Below, piece by piece: positions 23,801 through 36,732 of a stretch of 64,000 bases of DNA (the stretch's first letter is position 1; the number at the start of each line of letters is the position of its first letter). Made by a program: the position numbers and the translations under genes. The stretch is from Marchantia polymorpha subsp. ruderalis. Its lineage: Eukaryota > Streptophyta > Marchantiopsida > Marchantiales > Marchantiaceae. The stretch is taken from the NCBI GenBank assembly GCA_037833965.1, contig AP031353.1, positions 19,780,501 to 19,844,500 on the forward strand, given 5' to 3'. The notes beneath the pieces are model-generated. The model made no database searches and had not been told where the DNA came from. It saw only the letters and a program-made list of their open reading frames with translations.

Positions 23801-26800
23801 GTATATTTGCCTTATTAAAACATTATAATTTTTGGTTAAATTTTATGTAGTTTTTTATGATATGCAAGCAATCAATACATTAATTTTTACTTTTTGATAT
23901 CATGGATCTAATCTTTTAAACTTTATTTCTATCATGATAACTCATTAAAATTATTTTCATTTACCTTTTGAAGATTTTCTAACAATAAATTTATAATAAA
24001 ATTTAAAGCAGTTAAATATAATTTCAAATAAAAGATTGATCTTAATCAGATATTTTGTAAAAATTTTTTTATTAAAAATTACGGTTGAAATTTTGTAACC
24101 AATGTATAGTTTTGCTTACAACAATTGTTTCATTGTTGAAAATAATCAGGCTTGCAATTGCAGTAAAATTAACATATGATATTGTTTCATTAATTTTTTT
24201 AAAAACCACTAGCATATTTTAAATGATTATTTTCCAAAATCTTTGAACATCATCACTTATATGAAAATTTTATAAAAAATTGTATAAAAAATAAAATTAT
24301 ATTGCTAAATCTATAGTTTGATTTTATCACAACAAAAAAGTAGTGTTCTTGAAATATAAAGTAATTTTACCTTGATTACTTCGTAATACTCAAAAATATT
24401 TTTTCTATCAATAATATTACATTTAATTTGATGTCCAAACTTATGATAATTAAGATACATACATATTTTTTATCTATAGATACTTTTTCAAGCAAATATG
24501 TGAACTGTGAACTTAATTTCTTGTAAGCTATGAACTTAATTTCTACTGTGAATTTACTTTGAAAATTTTAGATGAATTTTTATAATCTGTGACAAAAAAA
24601 AGATCAAATTTATGATTAAGAAATTTACTTTTATTAAAATCAAGAATTTTGTGATATCATACTGAAAATAATTACTTAACATAATTATTTTCTATTTTTG
24701 CTAGAAGTTAAAAAAAAATTTAAAAGAAGATGTATAAATGTCATATCAAACTGACCTAAAATCTTCATGACATATTAATAAATTTGCAAATAATTTATTA
24801 TACAAGATATATATGATTAAGATTTTTTATTAAAAAGATGAAATTTAAGATGATTAATTTATTTAAATGAAATCAATTATATAAAAATATTAAATCTTAG
24901 GCTTATGAATAATATGAAATTTTAAAAAATGATTTTTTGAATAATGCAAGATCATACAAAATTATACTTATTGCATTCAAACCCGGTAAATGGTCCAAAA
25001 CAATGTTAATTTTTTATACAAATTTTACTTTTGATACCCATTTGATTTTTATAACTTCATGTACATATATATATTATGAATTATATATAAAAATATTTCT
25101 TTGTAACGATTCTTGATGATATAATTATCCTGTTTATTAGTTTTATCAAAGGATAAATTTATGATTTCAGATATTTTTAGCTTGCAAAAGTACATGTATC
25201 AACATGTGTATTTGATGTGTAAATGAGTTAAATGCGTAATTTTGATTGAGATTATTTTTTATGTAATCATCATTGATAAATTTTCTTATATAACATTGTT
25301 ATTTCATAGTGATGTTTTTTTTTGAAATTAATAAGATTTTAGATCAATGTTAAGATGAAATGAGTGATCATATAAGTAAAATTGTATTATGATGTTTTTT
25401 CTATAGAGTGTACAATCAATATTAATTTTTGAGGTAAGATAATGATTGATAGTTTCAACAAAATATCAAATATTGATCTCTAATTGACTATATTCTTACT
25501 TCTCAAAAAAATATCCAGGGTATGTACTGTCAGATTTTTACATACATCTTGAGAATCTATGATGAATTTAAATTACGTTTTCCAAAGAATTTAGAATATA
25601 TTAGGGAAAAATTCTACAAAATCAATAAAATTTTAGGCTTGATGTGTCAAAAACATAACTTTCGTTAACATTTTATTATTATGTATATACATTATCAATG
25701 AATTTTTTTAAAGTGAAAATAATATAAATAAAATGCATCTCTATAAAAAATATAATGATACTTTAATATATTGATAGATATATGATTCATGAAACAATTT
25801 TACATGAAATATTTAAGCATTTGATTACTCATGTCTGCAAATTATCTATCATATTAACATGACGTTTTCATGAAATTTAAATATTTTAAAGCTTAATCAA
25901 ACTAAAATTATATATATAATATAAAATATTTTAAGATCTGATAAAATTATTCATTAATTATGATTTATAGTTATGAAATTTCAGACTGGAAATAAGATGT
26001 TGCAAAGTGAGCTTTAAATATATAATTGATTTAGATTTATAAAAAAAATTAATTAATAAGTAAAAAAATTATGTAGATTTGAATTAAGAATTTCAAAAAA
26101 TTTAAAGATAATTAAAAAATTAATAGTAATCAAAACAAGTTTTTATGATAATATCAAATAATAATTATAAAAGTTTAATATATTTTTATTTATTATATAG
26201 TTAAATATATGAATGATAAGTTTTCAATTCAAAATAAATGTTTTATTTTTAAATATTTAGAGTAAATGATTAGTAGTAATTTAGATCTTCTTGTAGCTAA
26301 GATTAGATTGGTTAGATTTTATGTTTAAGGTGTAATTAAACCTAGAAAATCAAAACCTTATAAAACTAAAATCATATATAAGAGCTAGCAAAAGCTCTCA
26401 AGTAGTGTTTTTTTGGATTATTTAATAAAGACAAAGGTGATTGAATGAAAGTAGTCTACATGGATGAACCAAATGTTTTTGTTGTGCATGTGTGTGCGTG
26501 CATTTATAACAATATTTTTATTAATTAAACGTTTAATATTATAATTGATACTAGACTCACTTCATAGTGCAAGATCAACGTGGCCACAACACACATTACA
26601 TTGCATGCTTATGAATGTACATGCAATTTGCATCATAATTCTTGCAAGCTTTTTTTGTTTTTGTATCTTCATCGTACGAATCCTTTAATTATCTTTTTTT
26701 GCACTTATTATTTTGTCATCTACACTAAGTAGTTGACTTCTCTTGCACTTTGCATGAAAGTCACTTGTAAAATTAATCTTGTGCAAATGCTTAATCTCTA

Positions 26801-28227
26801 ATGCTATTATTTATGAACTGCTGGCTTGCAGCAATCGTTATGCATTCTTGACGTAGCAATTTTTTCTTTCATTTTTTGAATCCTTGACTATTTTATACAC
26901 GTATATATTAACATAAGTACAATCAATTATGAAATTGAAAAAAAATTTATTAATTTTGAATTTTCAAGACAAAAGATGCTGAATGTAGTATCAAACATGT
27001 AAAAAGGAGTCAAACAATAAGGTAGAGGAGAAACAATGCTTCAAGATGGTATAGGCAATAATTTATTGATGAACGAGCTAGTCTTAGTGCTATGACGTTG
27101 CACTCTTGATGAGATCAACAAATTGAGAGCAGAGTTTGAAAGATCAAAACAATATGCAATTTATGCTTTTAATTTTGATTTTTGTCTTTGAAAATAAAAA
27201 AACTATTCATATCATAAAATGTGCATTGTGATCATACCAAAGAATAGAGAAGTAGATTAATAAGACAAAAATTGCTTACGTATGTTCTTGATCATGTTGT
27301 TGCTATGTGATTGTTTGATATAGAGTTGTTACTACCGTGTTGTGAGAATCAATAGATAAAAAATTTAGACAAAAATTACTTGATTAGTAAGATTTTTTTT
27401 GTTTTGAAATTTTTTGTAAAATTGATGAATGTTTTATATTGATATTTATCACAAAATTGTTTGCTGTGCATTAAAATCACGTAAAATAAACCTTGTTGGC
27501 AAGAAAATATTGTGAATCAAGTGATTGTAAATAACAATATTTTATTTTGGGTATAGATTTTGAGTGACCAGTAAATTGAAAAATGTGCAATAGTTTTTGC
27601 TATTGAGCAATTTGGATTTAAAATACAATATGTGAAGACGTAATTCAAATTCATATTGTCAAATGATTTTTCTTCAGATGAAAAGATATTTTTTTTATTG
27701 TGATGTATAACTTAAATTTTAAGCATTTGACTAGCAAATCAGAATATGTTATATGAGTGAAAATATGAACATTAGTTTGCACAAACAACGTAAGAAATTA
27801 TATTTTGGATTCAATGTAACAAGATAACAGCAATAAAGTTTGGGGTAGCAAGTTATGACATACTCAAATATAATGCAGAATGTGATTATATGCTTTGGGA
27901 GAGATAAATCAATTGCAAGGTAAAGGCTACGGTTTTGATCAAGAAGCCTTACATTTACAACAATGATTGAAAAAATTTAGAATCAAATTACAAATATTGT
28001 AATATTATATCCGCAACCATTGATTCTGAAGTAGATGGTAATATATGATGATTATACAGTACTATTTTAGACTTTTCAGCAATGATTCAATCGCATAGAG
28101 TTGTGAAACTGATTGTATGACTTCTTGAATGTAATGAACTTCAAGATGAAAAATTTTAGCGTGAAGATTCAAGATTACATTGATATTTTATTTGATCTTT
28201 AAAATTCTGAAGAGAAGATGAGTGATG

Positions 28228-28257
28228 GAGCTTAAGATATTTTCATATCTTAAGCTC
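28228..28257. repeat. perfect hairpin, 13-base arms
   Basis: gagcttaagatat and its exact reverse complement are separated by tttc. It lies in the gag part of the copia relic. Confidence 0.85.
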
Positions 28258-29044
28258 ATTAAGGACATTTTATTAATCACTATCATGTGTATTGCTACAT
28301 TGTGGTAGATAAATAAATAATTATATCAAAGCCGCAAATGCTTTGTTGATTTATGATTTACAAAAACAAATTATAATGTCAATTTCTCCACATTTTTTAT
28401 TTGATATAACACTTACTGTAATTTAAGTTTGGTCATATTTATAAAATAAAGAATATGACAAGCATTTTGAATTTAAAATTAGATCCACGTCTTGACTAAA
28501 TCTTTAGAAACTAGGAAGATAATTTGCTAATAATGTGGCAATAGTGACCACTTTAAGAAATACTGTTGTGTGAAGATCAAAGTTAGTGATTTTACTTTAG
28601 CCAATGTAGCTCAATGGTTTGATATTGAGTGATATGACTCGACAATTGATTATCATTTCATAAGTATACATATGTAATGCAAGTCATGTTGATGGTTTAT
28701 AGATTTTTTATGTACTCCTTTTTTATCACATGTGTTACATTAAAGATTTTTATTTAGTTTTTTGATCAAACGATTTTTATGTACAATTATCAAGCTCTTA
28801 AAATTGAAAGCATTGATTTTGTTAAATAAATATATGTTTGATTCGATCATATTTGTATATGACATGAGAAAGAGTTTTTTTTCTCTTGGAATGTTAGATT
28901 CCAAAAATCTTGAGTAGAGCTATAGAAAGGAAGTATTGGAGTAAAAAATAGATGATGAAATTATGTTAGGATTATACAAGCACACAAATCTATACATGAG
29001 AGTTGACATTACTACTTATGATGTAATTAATTTTACTAAGGTTA

Positions 29045-29091
29045 ATGAATTATCCTAACTCAATTTTAAAAATTGAGTTAGGATAATTCAT
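29045..29091. repeat. perfect palindrome, 23-base arms, 1-base spacer
   Basis: Arms 29045-29067 and 29069-29091 are exact reverse complements around a single A. It interrupts the copia relic between the gag and pre-integrase segments. The arms contain tatcctaactc, so this is not a simple A/T repeat. Confidence 0.95.
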
Positions 29092-30778
29092 GTATGACAT
29101 AAGACATGACAATAGATACTTGACACTTTTTGACCACATAAATGTGTTATATATCAAAGATAAAATGGGCTTAGAATTTTATGAACACTATATTATGAAC
29201 AAGCATTATGAGAAAAATGTGGATTGAAATTCAATGTTCTAAAGAATTACTTAAATATATACAAAATGACATATGAAACTATTTTATCAAAATAATATTC
29301 TCTTTACATTTTTGTAATGTATCTTTCATTGATGATCACTCAAAAGTTATATGGATTAATTTTTTCATATAAAAATCTAAAATATTTTCAACTTTTAAAA
29401 GTTGAAAATTTCAAATTTAGATTAAAACTAGACACATGACGAGACTTGTACGTACAAGTAATATCAGAAAACATATTTCTGAAATTGTTGTAGTTATTGG
29501 AAAGTTAAAAAAATTACTTGTTATATTAACATGGTTTCTACTTCTTAACGTTTTTTTGGAGTTTCAATCTAATAAGGTTAATCATGGTGCCTATTATGTT
29601 GAACCAGTGTGATTTATCATATGAATTTTGAATTGAAACTATCAATATCACAATATACATGGTAAAATTTTTCACTTTGATGCAATCAACTTTTTGACAC
29701 AGTGTAAATTTAGTCGCAATTGTAGTAGTTTAAGAAATTTTGGTTGCACAATTTATCCTCTTATAGCTTAAAAAAATAAAATCGAGTTGGATTATCTTCA
29801 AAAGTATTGTTTTATTTGATATATTATTGATGTGAACTTTCATTGGATCTTTAAATCAACAAAATTTGAAATTAATGTTAATAGAAATATTTCTATTAAT
29901 GAGTAAAAATCATTAAAAAATTTATTTAAAATTTTCTATATTGATAAGTAAATTTTTTTATTTATGATTATTATATAAAAAAGTTGATCAATATAGATTA
30001 ATCAATATTTTTAAATAAATTTTGATTAATATTAATTAAGTTCTTGTACATTTGGAGCAAAATTCAAAGTAACATGCTATTGTTGTTGAGTTTAACATAA
30101 TTGCACCAAACGAGAAAACTCAACAAGCATCGTGTACTAGAAGATCATCAAATCAAATTAGTGAAACTCATATGAGGTAAGTATTACAACCTAATTCATT
30201 TATTTTTGAATATTATGATAATAAAATTGAGAAAGATATGACATTGCATTGATTTTATTAAGACTTGAGTTTTTTTCATTTTAACTTGAATTGTAGATTG
30301 CTAAGGAGCTTGAGAATGTAAATAGTTGGTACATAACAAAAGATGAAAGCTAATGAAAATTAAAGTAATAAAAACTTTGATTGATAGCAAATAAATGTAC
30401 AATTTGAAAGACAATCCAACAAATGATGAAAATAGAATCAAGAAAATAAATTTATTATATGAATTAATAATTTATGCTCATAGATTTAAAATAAAAAAAT
30501 TTGAAAATTTGATAGATTAAGGTGATTACAATTTAAATATCATTTATGTTATATGCATATAAGAAAATTATTTTGAAAAGATGAGATAAATTTAAAACCT
30601 TCGTTGTAAAAATTTTTTTTTTTATTAATCATTTGCTATACAATTTACATTATGTCATATTTTGAAATATTAAAAAACATATATCATTATATGTTTACAC
30701 AAACTTTTATTTCTAAAATAATCAATGCACATAAGGATCGGGCTTGAATCAAATGAGTTTATGATGATGCTAGATGTA

Positions 30779-30819
30779 AGATGCTAGTAACAATTATATA
30801 ATAATTGTTACTAGCATCT
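30779..30819. repeat. perfect palindrome, 19-base arms, 3-base spacer
   Basis: agatgctagtaacaattat is followed by ata and then by its exact reverse complement. It lies just beyond the last readable copia segment. Confidence 0.95.
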
Positions 30820-31523
30820 GACATGATTAACCTTTTAGGTATAGTATTTGCGAGTGCTCTTTGAAGATTAATGAAATCACAATGTCTATATTAAATTACA
30901 AAACATAAGGAAAAAAAACTAATAGATTTTGTTGACTTGTATAGAAGGCTTTTGCATACTACTTTGCAGAAGTATGAAACTTTTGTAATCATAAGTTTAA
31001 TGCTAAGGAAAGAAGCACTTGCTTCTTGCCGTAGCATCTCTCTACATACTCATATATTTTGAAATATATAATATTGATTGTTTCTGCCACATTTTCAGCT
31101 CATCCATGAAGATGATTGATCATGTCTTTTGAACCTGTGTAATGTGTAATTTCAATATCCACTACATGTGTCATTGTTGCTTGTTACTCTCAAATCAAAT
31201 ATACATTCTTCTCGCGTTTGCCAGTCATAATGACATAGAGCGACTATTTTGAGTTGTATGAGTATCGATTAAGGCAGATAGAAAAATCGATAGGTAAGTT
31301 CGTTCTTGTGCCACATCAGTTGTTTACGAAAGAATATCATATTCATACATCAACTGTCCATACTAGCACATGAGAAGTTCAATTTTTATTATTTAGATAA
31401 ATTCAGCGGACTAATGCTTCCCATATTCACTATTTGTATCTTGTGCACACCCTGTTATTGTATGACTCTTGTCTACCCATGGGCTTTGTAGCTTCTTTTA
31501 AGTTTTGGTTTATTCTCGGACAG

Positions 31524-31572
31524 GACCCGAAGGCGATTCATGATGAGGGCGTGTACGCTCAGATTCAGGCAG
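31524..31572 (+). other. exon-like 49-bp scrap
   Basis: After an acceptor-like pyrimidine run and 'cggacag', the sequence encodes DPKAIHDEGVYAQIQA and meets a donor-like gtatcc. The peptide has normal amino-acid composition and is GC-richer than the flanks, next to the AT-rich block edge. No neighbouring exons were found and I do not recognise the family. It may be a captured exon or chance. Confidence 0.2.
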
Positions 31573-33737
31573 GTATCCAATATTTTCACATGTTAAAATA
31601 CTTGACACACTGTGGAATGTTGCAATACAAGTGACGAAGATTGAATCCAGATTCTTACCATTTTCTTACTGTGTCCTCTTCGGCGTTTATAGTTCAACTT
31701 GTGCTTTCATAGGAGTGGATTCCATTACTAAAAAAACATAACAGTTGTGTAATTTGAATACTTGACAAAGCATATTCATAAGACTGTATTTTCTGGTTGT
31801 AAACTAACGTTTAATACTAAAACCTTACCCCTGACGGTCTCAATGGTAATTAATAATCCGAGTTTTGCTACAGGAAGAAACGCGAATGTTTTTTTCCTCT
31901 CACATTGTACACTATACCAACTGTACTGAAGTATCTTGGAGCCTCATGTCGCTAGATGTCGTGCATGCGTCATTTTCAGAATTCAGTTTAAACGGATACA
32001 GTATTCAAAAGTAACTACGTCATAGCTATAATACCGATTTAGATGTGGTAACGAACTTTATCCAGTTTTGTTTTGAGCAAACCTCTTTGGGTCAGGAACA
32101 CCGAACTTCAAAACATGGGGGTGTAGAAGTAGCTACTACCCTGGTCAAAACTTGACCTTCGCAGTGTGTTGCAGTACTGCAGATGTCGTTCGTATGATTC
32201 GTGACCTGACTACTCAAAAGAAGTCTTCAAGATTTACGATCTGACGGTTCCCAGGTAGAATCTACTCCCAAAGTTCAACCTGAAATCAGGAAAGGTGCTC
32301 AAATATGAGTCAAAGTGACTCCCTTACAAAAGTCCACGCTCATATTAGGAACGGTAAATGTTACAAATATAGAAAAACCTCCCTCACGTCCGAGGGAACT
32401 GTTCAATGTTCACGGCGTATTCGGGGCAAGATTGTTTGGATCAGACAACGAGATTGGAGAAATACAAGGGGATGTCTTGATATCGAAAGCTAGATTGTAG
32501 CGCTCTGTAATTGAAACAGGAGACTAGCTCGTATATTTTCCCTCACACACTCCAGCATGCAAGATGTCTCGTGTGCTGCTAATTGACACCAAGAATACAA
32601 TAAAGACTCGCCCTATAGAAAGTGGACAACTTCCGATACGGCAATTACCATGTTCTAGGTTTCTTTGACCTGACCAAGGATCATCCTTGGAAGGTTGTGA
32701 TGAGTTGTGACCAGCATGGCTTCCGCGAGATCGACATTATCAGTTCGAAAGTCTCTAGAGGCAGGTGAAAGCTGACATTCTTCATCTGCAGCTTGTCCTG
32801 GACTACAGAATTCAAACTCAATCGCTGATCTAGAACATTCTTCTCTACTCGTCCTTTTCCTTCAGCAAATTTGCTGCAATCTTTACCGCAGGCAATCATT
32901 ATCCTAGCCTCAAGTGCCTGCAAGTTCAGAGTATCAAAAGTTGCTAATTCCTCAGCAAGTTGCACAGGGGAATCCTATGACTCCTGAGTGATTGTACCGA
33001 CATACTATTTGCAGGATCTAACAAAAAAAAACGTTCACGCCTGGAAAAATATATGAAACTCTACCGCCGGTCCTCCCATAGTCGGGACAACTTTCTTTTT
33101 TCAGCTGGTAGCGGAAGTTGCAAACTTCAGATTTGATGCAGACAAGGGTTCTCAAGCGACTGACAGATACAAAAAAGGTTGTGGCAAGTAACGCTAGTGA
33201 CAAAGCATATCAATATAAAGCTCGACTTTGTCTGCTTAGCGTAGAACATCGTGGGGGAACTCAACTAGTCGTCAAAGAGTATGATGTAATCATATTGTCA
33301 ATGTGACATCAACCTTACGTCAAATTCCTCTGGATCTCAACCTATGTTCTTGATTGTTGTTGCTGGTTAAGTAGTCGGTGAATGAAGGGGTTGGTAGCTC
33401 AGGAATCTTAGTTGGACTTAAACCTGGGCCCTTCATCGATTTCGTTTTCAGGGTGGAAAAGCTGTTGTACTAACCGTGTACTACCCGTAAACTGCGTCTA
33501 GTCCATACTAAGGAAACTACCCTCCACAGTATAGTACGCACTGTACAGTAAGTAAAGCAGTGGAGGGGATAATGTCGGCTAAATATATGTGAATGTAGGA
33601 CGAACAGAACGTCGGGAGAAAGTTTAATCCTCCAAATCTGGTGACGATAGATGCGGGGACCCTGATACACAATTTCGCGTGAGCGGGACCCAGGCAGTAA
33701 AGTTGCATGGGGAACTCTTCCTGTATACCCATCCCAT

Positions 33738-33762
33738 GGCAATGCATGCATGCATGCATCAA
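33738..33762. promoter_or_regulatory. clustered CATGCA (RY-type) repeats
   Basis: gcaatgcatgcatgcatgca gives several overlapping CATGCATG sites. This is the RY/Sph element bound by B3-domain factors in plants. No gene with a supportable start lies nearby, so regulatory use is speculative. It may simply be a four-base microsatellite. Confidence 0.25.
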
Positions 33763-36688
33763 TCCCACATCATGCCTGGCCACCCCATGCAAGGCGCATC
33801 ATGGTCTAGTCGTGCAGAATCTGCCCTGGCTGCCCGACCAATTAGAAGGGGCCCACGTCGCCCACCTCCTCCAATGGCTAGATAGAGGCGTATTCTCCAG
33901 GAAGTCGAACGAATTCCCCTTGACTGAGATGTTTTACTTTGTCTTCCCAAAGTAGAGGAGCATACTGTGTCCTGTTCGCAGAGGAGCACAGAAAGACCTT
34001 CCCGAAGGTAGTTTTCCGTATCGTTACTACTATCTGTAATCAAAGCTTATCCTTCCACTTTCTACTTACTACCAATCCCGAGCTTTGACACGTTGCTATC
34101 ACTGAACGCATGATGGATGTCCATTATGGCTGTTTAACTGTGGGTAGGCTTCGTTTAAGTAGACACCTAGAATGTGTGTGGACGGACGGATGGAAGAAAG
34201 CTTTCGAACCGAGAGCCTGCTCTAATCGAATTTCTAATCTTCACCAACTAGAATATACTATATCACTGATTGAGGTTCCTTCTTCACGGAAGAAAATTAG
34301 TACACTGTATGTTAGCTCACCAGTAAGTATCTTACGCGCTACTTTTCAATTTACTAATTAAACACTAAGCATGCCGCTAATAAGTTCTCATGGTGCAAAC
34401 CGCGTGCTCCTCGCGTGCTACGGTTGCGGCGACTATAGTGACACGTCCAACGAGGCACTTACTCCGGTTAGAGTTGCAGAGGCGGTGGATCTTGTGGAAT
34501 GGCGAAAGTAAGGCAAGTTTTAGCTGGACGTGGGATGCTCTCTCCATGTTGCCAGACTGTCGGTCTCGACGCGTAGCCAACAGTAGCGACAGTCATGGTC
34601 AATCAAAAGCTTGCAAGTTCCTGTACCTATTTCGTTCAATTAACATGTGAGAGCTCAATGCTTGACATGGATCATATTTAATTGAGGGGAATCGGCGGGC
34701 ATCGAGAAGGTACCCAAAAGACTTCTCGTGTCATAGCAGTGACCCCCGGTGCTTGCCGCTCGTTCACATTCTCCCGGACACAATATCCAATTGGCGTTGG
34801 TGTTCCCCGTTACAAGGGATATGATTTCTTCGTCTTCTTCTTCTTGAAGTGATTTAAATCCTGACTATGCCTATTGTGGAAGAGTCGTTGTCTTCCACTT
34901 AATTATGTCGTAATCACCGAAAACCACAAAACATAAGACGCTCATCTCAACAGTATTCTAGAAATGGTTAAGACGAACTCCAAATGACTCTCTCCTGCAA
35001 TATCAAAGTTGATACCAATCTGAGGGATCAAGCATTTCCAAGCCACGCGGAATAGAGGAACCAAGTAACTTTCCCAGAAACTTGAATTACTCCCATCGAG
35101 TACTACATGGATCAAGAGGTAGCGTGAGCTCTCCTCAATACCATCACAATCGAAAATATATGTACTTTTGTACCTCAAACATTTTAACTGTGTACATCAG
35201 AGGATCGGCTTCTTACATGGTCATCTACATGATCATCAGCTTATGTAATAGCATTGCTCTCCTGAATACTTCACCATCAAGTAATGTAGATGTTGAAATT
35301 CACTGCGCTCACAAATCACGTTGCTGATCAGGAAAGCAGTTGGTTCCGAACCCGAATCCTATGTTTCAAATCCCCTTGTCACACACGTTCCAACTTTATC
35401 ACATAGGATTGCGAACTTTTTTATTTAATTTCTTGTCAACGTCAAGGTATTTGTGCGGATCCTGGGAAGGGAAATGAGTAAATCAAAATTGAAGGGAAAC
35501 AATTCACTAACTTAGAGCAACTTGGATATTTTGATTACTGAACAGGAGAAGAATGTTCCAACAAAATGGTGACATGATTTCAGAATTTTTCCAGCGTTAT
35601 TTCTCATCAAGGCAACCATCCTTTTGCTTGATGTTGATGATAATTGACTTTGATTACTTACAACGGGCTGTGGTATTTTCCTCTTTGTCCGTTTGAAGCC
35701 TAAGTTTATCATATACTTAGATGGGCGGTACATTGCATTGAACGTTTTTAGTGATTGTGCTTTGCATCCGCATCTTTTATTAGTCTAAAGGGACTGTAGT
35801 GAATGTAGAATATATTGACATGGTTGAGGTTTCCACGCTAATTTGCAATTAAATTATTCTTTGATGTTATGATAAGTTAATGTTTGTCCTCATATAATTT
35901 TGGGATTCAAGTCGGATGTATAACTATAATTTGAGAATAACAAAGAGCCTCAACCATGGAGTGTACAGAATATGTGCATATTCGTAATAAATTAACGTAC
36001 TTTGATTTGAAATTAAAACTCTAATTTTTTTTTCAGAAACGTTGATTCTTACATATGATATCTGAAATCTGCTTTGAATTATTCGTAATCAGGGCATTCA
36101 AATTCTACAAGATAATCAAGGGTGGTATAACAAAAAATTTGTCCAAATCGCAAAGAGAAATTTGCAACCGGATGGGTTAGCTACCTCGCTTGTCTTTGCT
36201 GTCCGGACTTTGCACTTTATGTTATGTGTAATGAGGTCCTCATTTCATCATCCATTTGTATCTTCCTCCTTTTTTTTGCTGCAAATAAACACAAGTTAGC
36301 CCCTCGTTTCGTGAGTTGCGTCATGTAAGGGTTCTTATGCTCCTTTTTTAACATATTGCTGTAACCCATGGGAAAAGACCCCGGTTCCTTTTCTGCTCCC
36401 TTTTTCCTTCATTACCCAAGGAAGCTGACTTGAAAACGAATAATCACATAGAGAACTAAACGTGATGTACTCATGACAGCCTAATAGGGCATGGTTCAAG
36501 CATAATCATAGCTTAGCTAATTTGTAGTTAGAACGTAATTGTACTAACACGGAAAGAAAGAAGATGTCGCACGACGGACTATCGCTAATATGAGTGTGGG
36601 GTCCACACGGATGTTCCGGTCGGCACAGTTTTGTGCAGATTATGACTCTGGTCACTTTCAACTTGAGTCAGGTCACAAGCAACTTGGT

Positions 36689-36732
36689 GAAGAGGCCTCA
36701 TAAGAAGTACGTACTTCTTATGAGGCCTCTTC
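36689..36732. repeat. perfect 44-bp palindrome, no spacer
   Basis: Arms 36689-36710 and 36711-36732 are exact reverse complements with no loop bases, centred on gtac|gtac. The arms include gaagaggcctcataagaag, so they are not low-complexity. No flanking homology or target-site duplication is evident. Confidence 0.97.

Larger units (their letters stand above)
27830..30620 (+). mobile_element. decayed Ty1/copia retrotransposon (gag to start of RT)
   Basis: Fragments appear in copia order on the plus strand. A gag-like stretch lies at about 27.83-28.5 kb. A zinc knuckle follows at about 28.53 kb (C-x2-C-x4-H-x4-C, with two stop codons between the first two Cys). A pre-integrase segment GLEFYEHYIMNKHYEK lies at about 29.17 kb, where two Tyr codons replace the expected Cys. 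The integrase core VSFIDDHSKVIWINFF and then KIFSTFK lies at about 29.31-29.40 kb. The segment FGCTIYPLIA, KIELDYLQKYCF and VNRNISINE lies at about 29.74-29.90 kb. The start of RT, KELENVNSW and MYNLKDN, lies at about 30.31-30.42 kb. Stops fall where Trp is expected (TGA after FKS, TAA before MYNLKDN). The remainder of RT and RNase H is missing, and I did not identify LTRs. It cannot make a functional protein. Confidence 0.85.
19590..31200. other. second AT-rich block, decayed transposon DNA
   Basis: Composition changes near 19.6 kb to strongly A/T and returns to mixed near 31.2 kb. No intact gene is present. A LINE tail (19864-19926) sits near the left edge, and a decayed Ty1/copia element (about 27.8-30.6 kb) is readable in the right third. 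In that element several conserved Trp codons have become TGA or TAA, so C-to-T and G-to-A drift is a plausible cause of the A/T bias. The part from 20 to 27 kb holds no family I could name. A somewhat GC-richer patch at 22.80-22.99 kb is unexplained. Confidence 0.65.

Noticed and set aside
29384-29409. Perfect 26-bp palindrome in the copia integrase region
   Set aside because: It coincides with codons conserved in copia integrases (KIFSTFK and the following residues), so it reflects A/T-rich coding sequence after decay and not an inserted fold-back.
29878-29899. Perfect 22-bp palindrome
   Set aside because: It falls within the conserved VNRNISINE-like segment of copia and needs no extra explanation in such A/T-rich sequence.
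33391-33440. tRNA-like sequence (gttggtagctcaggaat)
   Set aside because: It resembles a D-arm box but no anticodon arm, T-arm or acceptor stem can be drawn.
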